Source: DASUPK01 sp036505735
GTDB taxonomy: Bacteria > Actinomycetota > Thermoleophilia > Solirubrobacterales > 70-9
Length of the DNA: 6,583 nucleotides
Direction of reading: 5' to 3'
Assembly: GCA_036505735.1 (NCBI GenBank)
Contig: DASXSZ010000105.1
Span: 1-6,583 of the forward strand
Part shown: in pieces, positions 1 to 4,215 of the stretch
Position numbering within the stretch: position 1 is the stretch's first letter
Layout: each line of letters opens with the position of its first letter
Notes under the pieces: generated by a model
What the model was told of the DNA's origin: nothing
Databases searched by the model: none
The model's input: only the letters and a program-made list of their open reading frames with translations
Position numbers and translations under genes: made by a program

Positions 1-39
1 TTCGTCCTCGGCGACCAGGTGCCAGCGGTTTCGTCGCAT
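1..39 (-). CDS. Possible 5' end of an unidentified gene, cut by the window edge
   Basis: Reading the minus strand, an ATG at 39-37 opens a frame that stays open to the window edge and gives MRRNRWHLVAEDE. An AGG-containing purine stretch (complement of about 45-48) lies roughly 5-6 bases upstream and could serve as a weak ribosome-binding site. The frame would follow the DHFR-family gene in the same direction after 55 bases. Thirteen codons are too few to identify a family or prove coding. The plus strand is also open here in two frames, so this is a suggestion only. Confidence 0.3.
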   Translation of the reverse strand, partial: MRRNRWHLVAEDE

Positions 40-94
40 CCCGCACCTATCCCTGATCGGCCGACGCTCACCGCCGCCGTTCGTATGTCAGGTC

Positions 95-712
95 TTAGGG
101 GTTTGCATACTGCGGGCGCCCGGTGGGCCGGTAGACCTGGAGCGTTATGCCTTTCGGGAAGGCTCGCGAGTCGACCAGGTCGAGCGCGGTGTCCGGGCCG
201 GCATCGGGGAACAGCCGCGTGCCCTGACCGACGATCAGGGGATATGTGAGCAGGGTGATCTCGTCGACTAGCTGGTTGTCGAGGAGCCAGCGGACCAGGT
301 TGCCGCTGCCGTGCACCTGCAGCTCGCCTCCCTGCTCGGCTTTCAGCTCGCCGATGGCGGCCGCGACATCACCGGAGAGGACGGTCGTGTCCTCCCATTC
401 GGGGTCGGTGAGCGTGGTCGATGCCACGTACTTGGGCCGCGTGTTCAACGCCATTGAGATCGGGTTGTCGCCCTGATTTGCCCCCCAGGAGCCGGTTCCC
501 CAGGAGCCGGCAAAGATCTCGTAGGTCCGCCGGCCGAACAGGAAGGCGTCGGCGCGCTGGAAGGCCTCGTCGAGGAACGCCGCGCCCTCGTCGACGAACA
601 GCGGCAGGGCCCATCCGCCGCGCTCGAATCCGCCCCTACGGTCCTCATCCGCCCCGCCGAGTCCCTGCATCACTCCATCGACGGTGATGTGGGTGATGGT
701 CGTCAGTTTCAT
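95..712 (-). CDS. RibD C-terminal/dihydrofolate reductase-family protein
   Basis: This 205-aa soluble protein belongs to the RibD C-terminal domain family, which shares the DHFR fold and usually binds NADPH. Visible marks are the N-terminal strand followed by VDGVMQG (residues 11-17), the FGRRTYE segment (59-65), the NTRPKYVAST segment (90-99) and the cofactor-side block LQVHGSGNLVRWLL (131-144) followed by YPLIVGQGTRLF (157-168). Length is usual for the stand-alone family. The ATG at 712 has a purine-rich RBS (GAAGGGA) about 8 bases upstream. There are no riboflavin or folate genes beside it, so the substrate is unknown; many relatives are annotated only as 'dihydrofolate reductase family' and are not true folate enzymes. 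One oddity is a tandem GSWGT/GSWGA duplication at residues 69-78. The family call is firm; the reaction is not. Confidence 0.93.
   Translation of the reverse strand: MKLTTITHITVDGVMQGLGGADEDRRGGFERGGWALPLFVDEGAAFLDEAFQRADAFLFGRRTYEIFAGSWGTGSWGANQGDNPISMALNTRPKYVASTTLTDPEWEDTTVLSGDVAAAIGELKAEQGGELQVHGSGNLVRWLLDNQLVDEITLLTYPLIVGQGTRLFPDAGPDTALDLVDSRAFPKGITLQVYRPTGRPQYANP
483..510. repeat. In-frame 15-base tandem duplication in the reductase gene
   Basis: The 13-mer CCCCAGGAGCCGG occurs at 483-495 and again, identical, at 498-510, with a period of 15 bases (five codons). On the coding (minus) strand it encodes consecutive GSWGT and GSWGA units, residues 69-78 of the DHFR-family protein. The identity at third codon positions suggests a recent slippage-type duplication rather than selection for a repeated peptide. 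Confidence 0.7.
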
Positions 713-738
713 GGTCGCAGTTCCCTTCTCGTTGGTTT

Positions 739-758
739 GGTCGTCGTTCGCTACGACC
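739..758. promoter_or_regulatory. Inverted repeat upstream of the reductase gene
   Basis: GGTCGT (739-744) and ACGACC (753-758) form perfect 6-base arms around 8 bases, starting about 27 bases before the reductase ATG. An overlapping 5-base version is GTCGT/ACGAC at 743-747 and 753-757. It could be an operator or a leader hairpin. No convincing promoter hexamers could be fixed next to it. Confidence 0.3.
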
Positions 759-768
759 GCACCGCCCC

Positions 769-783
769 ACCGATCTCATCGGT
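769..783. promoter_or_regulatory. Inverted repeat ACCGAT-CTC-ATCGGT, possible operator
   Basis: Two perfect 6-base arms (769-774 and 778-783) are separated by three bases. They lie 57-71 bases upstream of the start of the minus-strand reductase gene, where its promoter should be. The symmetry and short spacing suit a dimeric repressor site. The regulator is unknown and chance occurrence cannot be excluded. Confidence 0.35.
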
Positions 784-806
784 CATCGCACGGTCCGTGC
801 TGACGC

Positions 807-839
807 AAAGAAGCCCCCGGCGTCCGAGTCGAGGGCTTC
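807..839 (-). terminator. Rho-independent-like terminator after the STAS gene
   Basis: GAAGCCC (810-816) and GGGCTTC (833-839) make a perfect 7-base stem around a 16-base loop that itself contains CGG/CCG. On the minus strand the stem is followed by TTT (809-807), whereas no T-run follows it on the plus strand. It therefore points as a terminator for the STAS gene, whose stop is 51 bases upstream. It insulates that gene from the reductase gene. The T-tract is short, so efficiency is uncertain. Confidence 0.55.
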
Positions 840-890
840 CTCGCATTCATGCCGACGCCATCCGTGGCGTCAATGGCGCGTCGGCAAGCC

Positions 891-1244
891 TCAGTCGAAC
901 ATCCTGCTCGCGCCCGTAACGGCAACGAGCTGCCTGACCGCGTCGTACTTCGAGGGCAGGAACCTGATTCGGTCTCCGTCCTGTTGGCTCCGGGTGTGGG
1001 CTTTCAGCAGCACGTTCAGGCCCCTGGAGTCCATGAATCGAAGGTTGGTGAGATCTACAACGACTGCTGGCGCCTTGCTTCTCTCCGCCACGCGAATCGC
1101 ATCTTCTAGTTCATCCGCCGATCCCAGGTCCAGCTCCCCCGAGACAAGAACGCAGAGGTGATCGCCTACTTGAACTGACTGGACTTCGAACATCCCGTCC
1201 GGAAGGGCGGAGTGCTCGGTTGCATGATGGTCGCTCGGGGCCAT
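891..1244 (-). CDS. STAS-domain anti-sigma factor antagonist
   Basis: This 117-aa cytoplasmic protein has a STAS domain over about residues 19-115. The key features are FEVQSVQVGDHLCVLVSGELDL (19-40, a first-strand pattern typical of SpoIIAA/RsbV relatives) and VVVDLTNLRFMDSRGLNVLL (61-80). Ser73 in the MDSRG motif sits where SpoIIAA/RsbV have the serine phosphorylated by their anti-sigma kinase. By family knowledge, the unphosphorylated form binds an anti-sigma factor and frees an alternative sigma factor. The ATG at 1244 has an AGAGGA RBS (complement of 1250-1255) five bases upstream. No RsbW-like kinase, phosphatase or sigma gene is adjacent, so this is an orphan antagonist. Its codon choice is less G/C-biased than its neighbours and includes CTA, GTA and AGA. 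It could also be a generic STAS signalling module with another partner. Confidence 0.9.
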   Translation of the reverse strand: MAPSDHHATEHSALPDGMFEVQSVQVGDHLCVLVSGELDLGSADELEDAIRVAERSKAPAVVVDLTNLRFMDSRGLNVLLKAHTRSQQDGDRIRFLPSKYDAVRQLVAVTGASRMFD

Positions 1245-1246
1245 TC

Positions 1247-1268
1247 GCGTCCTCTCTTTCGAAGACGC
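1247..1268 (-). promoter_or_regulatory. Small leader hairpin overlapping the STAS gene RBS
   Basis: In the transcript, GCGUC (1268-1264) can pair with GACGC (1251-1247), two bases before the ATG. The Shine-Dalgarno sequence AGAGGA straddles the loop and the 3' arm. A five-base stem is marginal, so partial occlusion of the ribosome site is possible but unproven. Confidence 0.25.
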
Positions 1269-1341
1269 AAGCCGAAATCCCGTCCCCTAACGGTCCGAGT
1301 GAATCGTCTCGCTCCACGGACAAGCTAAGTGAGCACAGCCA

Positions 1342-1370
1342 AGTCTCCGCCGCAAAAAGACGGTTGTCAA
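1342..1370 (-). promoter_or_regulatory. Probable promoter of the STAS gene (TTGACA-N17-GAGACT)
   Basis: On the minus strand a perfect -35 TTGACA (1370-1365) is followed after exactly 17 bases by GAGACT (1347-1342). The latter keeps the important second A and final T of a -10 element. Transcription would begin near 1335 and leave a leader of about 90 bases before the STAS ATG at 1244. The -35 match and the spacing are the strong parts; the -10 is only half-matched. Confidence 0.5.
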
Positions 1371-1471
1371 GCCACGGCGGGACGGCCGGTGCGTGAAGAG
1401 CCGGTATTAGGGGATAGATAGCTAACGGAGCGGGGGCGTTGGACTTTCGTAAGCGGATCTTCGGCTGCCCA

Positions 1472-1505
1472 CGCGCCCAGATAGGCCGGCGAACAATTGG
1501 GCGCG
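1472..1505. repeat. Inverted repeat with 8-base arms upstream of the glyoxalase gene
   Basis: CGCGCCCA (1472-1479) and TGGGCGCG (1498-1505) are perfect complements around 18 bases. The element could be a hairpin ending a leftward or rightward transcript, or a protein-binding site. No T-run flanks it on either strand, so a terminator role is doubtful. Confidence 0.5.
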
Positions 1506-1506
1506 G

Positions 1507-1522
1507 CAGGCTTCCGAGCCTG
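1507..1522. repeat. Tight hairpin CAGGCT-TCCG-AGCCTG
   Basis: Perfect 6-base arms enclose a four-base loop one base after the preceding inverted repeat. It overlaps the place where a -35 element for the glyoxalase gene would lie (about 1518-1525). A regulatory role is therefore plausible but unproven. Confidence 0.45.
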
Positions 1523-1533
1523 GGTCACTGACC
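1523..1533. promoter_or_regulatory. Palindrome GGTCA-C-TGACC, possible operator of the glyoxalase gene
   Basis: Perfect 5-base arms around one central base abut the previous hairpin. They end eight bases before the -10-like hexamer TAGAGT. A repressor bound here would cover the spacer between -35 and -10. No regulator gene is adjacent. Confidence 0.4.
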
Positions 1534-1541
1534 GGCGCGGA

Positions 1542-1547
1542 TAGAGT
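1542..1547 (+). promoter_or_regulatory. -10-like TAGAGT placing the start at the glyoxalase GTG
   Basis: TAGAGT matches the TANNNT core and ends seven bases before the GTG at 1555, so transcription would begin at or beside the start codon. No Shine-Dalgarno sequence precedes the GTG. Together these suggest a leaderless mRNA, which is common in actinobacteria. The -35 region is poor. Confidence 0.45.
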
Positions 1548-1554
1548 TCGCGCT

Positions 1555-1932
1555 GTGCGGCTGATCCACACCTGCTACCGAATCACCGATCCCCATCGCT
1601 CGGTCGCCTTCTACGAGGCCCTTGGGCTCGAGAAGCGCCGCGAGGTACCGATCCGCGACGAGGCAGTCAACATCTTCATGGGCGTGCCGGGTGAGGAGGT
1701 CCCCGAGCTCGAGCTGACCCATAACTACGGCGTCGACCGCTACGAGCTGGGCACCGCCTACGGCCACGTAGCGCTCACGGTCGACGACCTGGACATCACC
1801 CTCGAGCATCTCAAGGAGATGGGGATCGAGCCGGAGAAGCCCCCCTATCGAATCCGCGAGGGCGGCTCGCGGCTCTGCTTCGTCAGGGACCCCGACGGCT
1901 ACAGAATCGAGCTGCTCGAGCTGAGGGGCTGA
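1555..1932 (+). CDS. gloA: Lactoylglutathione lyase-like glyoxalase I (VOC fold)
   Basis: This 125-aa cytoplasmic enzyme resembles short bacterial glyoxalase I along its length. It opens MRLIHTCYRITD and carries NYGVDRYELGTAYGHVAL (57-74) and FVRDPDGYRIELLE (109-122). The four metal ligands known from E. coli GloA (His, Glu, His, Glu) align with His5, Glu53, His71 and Glu119, all present. Glyoxalase I isomerises the methylglyoxal-thiol hemithioacetal to the S-lactoyl thioester. The short form without extra loops fits the Ni/Co-type class by family knowledge. If the host is an actinobacterium, the thiol may be something other than glutathione. The GTG start is chosen because it begins the conserved N-terminus including His5, and any later start would lose that ligand. 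It stands alone and diverges from the STAS gene; no glyoxalase II or thiol gene is adjacent, although a metallo-beta-lactamase-fold hydrolase lies 1.4 kb away. Confidence 0.92.
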   Translation: MRLIHTCYRITDPHRSVAFYEALGLEKRREVPIRDEAVNIFMGVPGEEVPELELTHNYGVDRYELGTAYGHVALTVDDLDITLEHLKEMGIEPEKPPYRIREGGSRLCFVRDPDGYRIELLELRG

Positions 1933-1933
1933 G

Positions 1934-1955
1934 GGCACGTCCTTGGGCCCGTGCC
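1934..1955 (+). terminator. Weak hairpin just after the glyoxalase stop
   Basis: GGCACG (1934-1939) and CGTGCC (1950-1955) form a 6-base stem around 10 bases, beginning two bases after the TGA stop. No T-run follows, so it is at best a weak or factor-assisted transcript end. Confidence 0.3.
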
Positions 1956-2030
1956 GGATCGACTCGACGCCGCTCCCTGTCGCGTGAATGCGGATTGTGT
2001 GAGCCGCGAAAACGCCCCCTTGCCGAAATA

Positions 2031-2052
2031 GCCGCTTTGGACGAGAAGCGGC
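2031..2052 (-). terminator. Hairpin terminator candidate for the minus-strand operon
   Basis: GCCGCTT (2031-2037) and AAGCGGC (2046-2052) form a perfect 7-base stem around 8 bases in the convergent gap between the glyoxalase and oxidoreductase genes. On the minus strand it is followed by TATTT, the better T-rich tail of the two directions. It therefore suits the end of the operon whose last stop is at 2200, about 150 bases upstream. The plus-strand side lacks T's, but the stem could act both ways. Confidence 0.45.
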
Positions 2053-2199
2053 ACTCTCAATCCGTGCGTCTCCAGAAGATCAGATAGGAGGCTTGACCCC
2101 GCACCTCCTGCTCGGGCCAACCTTCCCGGCCATCGGCCCCGTAGCCGGCCCGGTCGATCGCGGGCGTCAGCCTCTTCGGCGGGATCGCGATTCCCGCGC

Positions 2200-3258
2200 T
2201 CACCTGAGGGCGACCACTGTGGCGGTGGCGGCGCTGCGGCGAGCGGCATCAAGGACCTCGAGCCCAGTCACCGCCTCCCAGGGATCGACCGGGGCCTGCG
2301 AGCCTTCCCGCAGGGCTCGCTCGAGCCCGATGTAGAAGCGCGGCCAGTCCCCCCTCTCGCTGACGATAGCTTCGCTTCTCTCCTCGCTGATCAGCCGGCC
2401 CCGCCGCTCGGGGGGTTCGGTGCCCCAGGCCTCGTCGCCGCTCGGGCGGGCGCCCGAGCGCAGCGCATCCTCCTGCCCGTCGAGGTCGGTGACGATGTAT
2501 GCCGCGCGGTCGCCGAGCACGCGCAGGCGCGGCCCTGGCGTCGCCGCGAGCAGCGACGCCCAGAGGTGACTCCGCGCACCGGAGCGGTGCTCCAGAGCCA
2601 CAAAGGCGTCGTCGTCGGCGACGCCGCCTCGGCGACTTTCGAGCTCTGCATACACGCGAACGACCGCGCCAAAGAGGACGATGGCCTGGTCCACCAGATG
2701 GCTGCCGAGGTCGAGCAGCACGCCGCCGCCAGCCTCCGGCGGGGACACCTCGGTCCAGGGCTTACGTCGGGAGAGAGCCGGTTGCCAGCGCTCCAGCCTC
2801 GACTCGTAGCGCAGCACCTCGCCTAGCTTTCCCTCGTCCAGCAGGCGCCGCAGGGTGAGCTGATCGGAGTCCCAGCGGCGATTCATGTACGCCGTGATCA
2901 GGACTCCGAGTCCCTCCGCTTGCTCCACCAGCGACTGGGCCTCGGCCGCGGTGGGGGCGAGCGGCTTGTCGACCACCACCGGCAGGCCGGCATCGAGCGC
3001 TCGGCGCGTCAACTCCACGTGGACGTCGTTGGGCGCCGCCACCACCACGAAGTCGTACTCAGAGGCGCGCTCGAAGACCTCCGCCGGATCGGAGAGCACC
3101 TGGGATTCCGGATGCGCTTGCCTCGCCTCGGCCTGCCGTTGCGGGTTGCCGGTCACCACGGTGCTCACCACCAGGCCCGGTGTGGAGGCGATCAGGGGGG
3201 CGTGGAAGACCGACCCCGCGAGCCCATATCCGATCACCGCCCCTCGCAGTTGAGCCAT
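2200..3258 (-). CDS. Gfo/Idh/MocA oxidoreductase, IolW/YdgJ (scyllo-inositol dehydrogenase) type
   Basis: This 352-aa cytoplasmic NAD(P)-dependent dehydrogenase has an N-terminal Rossmann domain with VIGYGLAG (8-15) followed by SVFHAPLI, the signature of the IolW/YdgJ branch. The catalytic-lysine motif appears as DKP (97-99, Lys98) rather than the usual EKP. The branch-typical YMNRRWDSDQLT (124-135) follows. The C-terminal substrate domain carries GGGVLLDLGSHLVDQ (177-191), with Asp183 and His187 where the family places active-site residues. The late DGQEDALRSG block is also shared with IolW as I recall it. Length is normal. IolW oxidises scyllo-inositol with NADP; the substrate here is inferred only, and no inositol catabolic genes are visible. 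The ATG begins the Rossmann strand; its RBS is weak. It starts 49 bases after the metallohydrolase stop, so it is probably the last gene of the operon. Confidence 0.92.
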   Translation of the reverse strand: MAQLRGAVIGYGLAGSVFHAPLIASTPGLVVSTVVTGNPQRQAEARQAHPESQVLSDPAEVFERASEYDFVVVAAPNDVHVELTRRALDAGLPVVVDKPLAPTAAEAQSLVEQAEGLGVLITAYMNRRWDSDQLTLRRLLDEGKLGEVLRYESRLERWQPALSRRKPWTEVSPPEAGGGVLLDLGSHLVDQAIVLFGAVVRVYAELESRRGGVADDDAFVALEHRSGARSHLWASLLAATPGPRLRVLGDRAAYIVTDLDGQEDALRSGARPSGDEAWGTEPPERRGRLISEERSEAIVSERGDWPRFYIGLERALREGSQAPVDPWEAVTGLEVLDAARRSAATATVVALR

Positions 3259-3307
3259 GCGCGCTGAGCCTACCGGCAGCCCTGAATCACGTTGAAGGGG
3301 ACGGAGA

Positions 3308-3973
3308 CTAGGCGCCGAGCCGGTCCGCGAGCCCAGCGATCGGAGCCGCGCCGCGGACCGGAGGACCGTGGCCCGGAAGGGTCACCTCCGGGCCCAGATC
3401 CGCCAGCTTGCGGATCGAGCGCGCCGCCTCCTCGACGTCGGGGGTGAGATCGCGGGGCATCATGTCGAGCCGCGCGCGGGTAGTCGCGAAGCTCATGTTG
3501 CGGAGCGTGTCGCCGCAGATCGCGACTCGGTCGGACTCGCGCCAGAAGATGACCTCCCCCGGCGCATGCCCCGGGGCGTGGATCACCGTGAAGTCGCCGA
3601 CGTCGTCGCCCTCGCGCAGGGGCATGTCCACCTTGTGGGACGGGCCCTCCCACAGCCGGGCGTAGAACTTCGCCAAGGCGGCGTCCGAGGCGCGAACCGG
3701 CCGCCGACCCTCCATCGCATCGACGTCATCCTCGTGACAGGCGAGGGGGATTCCCCGCTCCTCGCAGACCGCGTGCGCCGCCCCCTGGTGGTCGGGATGG
3801 ACGTGGGTGAGGGCAAGCAGCGACAGCTCACGGTCGGAGGTCTGCTTGAGGATGCGGCGGGCGTCCCAGATGCGGCCCGCGTCGAAGATCACGTCGCCGG
3901 CGACGTAGATGTTGATCACCGGCCTGGGCGGGAACTCGGAGAGCCGCCAGACGCCGTCGGCGACCTCCTTCAT
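3308..3973 (-). CDS. Metallo-beta-lactamase-fold hydrolase
   Basis: This 221-aa soluble protein has the complete binuclear metal set of the family: HVHPDH (His57, His59, Asp61, His62), His136 in HAPGHAPGEV, Asp155 in CGDTLR and His202 in LPGHGPP. The typical opening VADGVWRL and the strand VINIYVAGDVIFDAG (19-33) agree with glyoxalase-II-like and related thioester or ester hydrolases. The substrate is unknown; hydroxyacyl-thioester hydrolysis is one family option. The frame extends upstream to 4387, but the ATG at 3973 is preferred. It begins the conserved N-terminus, and its A is shared with the TGA of the preceding 80-aa gene (TGATG), a translational-coupling arrangement. No clear Shine-Dalgarno precedes it, consistent with coupling. 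The Gfo/Idh gene follows after 49 bases. Confidence 0.93.
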   Translation of the reverse strand: MKEVADGVWRLSEFPPRPVINIYVAGDVIFDAGRIWDARRILKQTSDRELSLLALTHVHPDHQGAAHAVCEERGIPLACHEDDVDAMEGRRPVRASDAALAKFYARLWEGPSHKVDMPLREGDDVGDFTVIHAPGHAPGEVIFWRESDRVAICGDTLRNMSFATTRARLDMMPRDLTPDVEEAARSIRKLADLGPEVTLPGHGPPVRGAAPIAGLADRLGA

Positions 3974-4215
3974 CAGTGCGCCACGCCGGTCCCGCCCCGC
4001 GGATCCCCGCTGTGCTGGGCAAGCTCCTCCAGCCGGGCGATCTGGGTCTCGCCCTCTCGCCTCACCGGATCGTCCTGCGGAAGCCCCTCGATCAGCCGCT
4101 GGATCCGGTTGCGGACCTGCAGGGCGAAGTGGGGGGTGGAGGGGCCGGCCAGCGCCCGGATGTCTTCGACAGTGACCCTCCTCGCCAGCCGGTCCGGTCG
4201 CTCGGCCTCGCTCAC
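3973..4215 (-). CDS. Uncharacterised 80-aa protein coupled between membrane protein and hydrolase
   Basis: I do not recognise this small protein. It is charged and apparently soluble, with no signal or membrane segment. The middle (TVEDIRALAGPSTPHFALQV, residues 15-34) looks like a conserved helical block with a PSTPHF turn. Residues 31-68 are predicted by eye to be two amphipathic helices (ALQVRNRIQRLIEGL and EGETQIARLEELAQ), and the tail is Gly-rich. Evidence that it is real is contextual: its GTG start overlaps the upstream TGA as GTGA, its own TGA overlaps the next ATG as TGATG, and it has a strong purine RBS (AAGAAGGGGAAGGG) within the end of the upstream gene. It may be an adaptor or a small partner of the hydrolase. 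No enzyme motif was seen. Confidence 0.8.
   Translation of the reverse strand: MSEAERPDRLARRVTVEDIRALAGPSTPHFALQVRNRIQRLIEGLPQDDPVRREGETQIARLEELAQHSGDPRGGTGVAH

Larger units (their letters stand above)
1245..1554. other. Divergent intergenic region between the STAS and glyoxalase genes
   Basis: This 310-base stretch has no convincing coding frame. It holds the STAS promoter and leader on its left half. On its right half are three adjacent inverted repeats (1472-1505, 1507-1522, 1523-1533) and a -10-like hexamer for the glyoxalase gene. Around 1409-1434 there is an AT-richer patch containing GATAGATAG, to which I can assign no role. No tRNA or recognised riboswitch was seen. Confidence 0.6.

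Noticed and set aside
1409..1434. GATAGATAG-containing AT-richer patch as a promoter or direct repeat
   Set aside because: The repeat unit is only four bases long, and no -35/-10 pair at proper spacing could be fixed for either flanking gene.
1525..1938. 137-aa minus-strand frame opposite the glyoxalase gene
   Set aside because: The plus frame carries all four metal ligands and full-length similarity to glyoxalase I, so the minus frame is a shadow.
1899..2252. 117-aa minus-strand frame across the convergent intergenic region
   Set aside because: It overlaps the ends of two solid genes, contains the hairpin at 2031-2052 and is a low-complexity Pro/Ala/Arg/Ser product.
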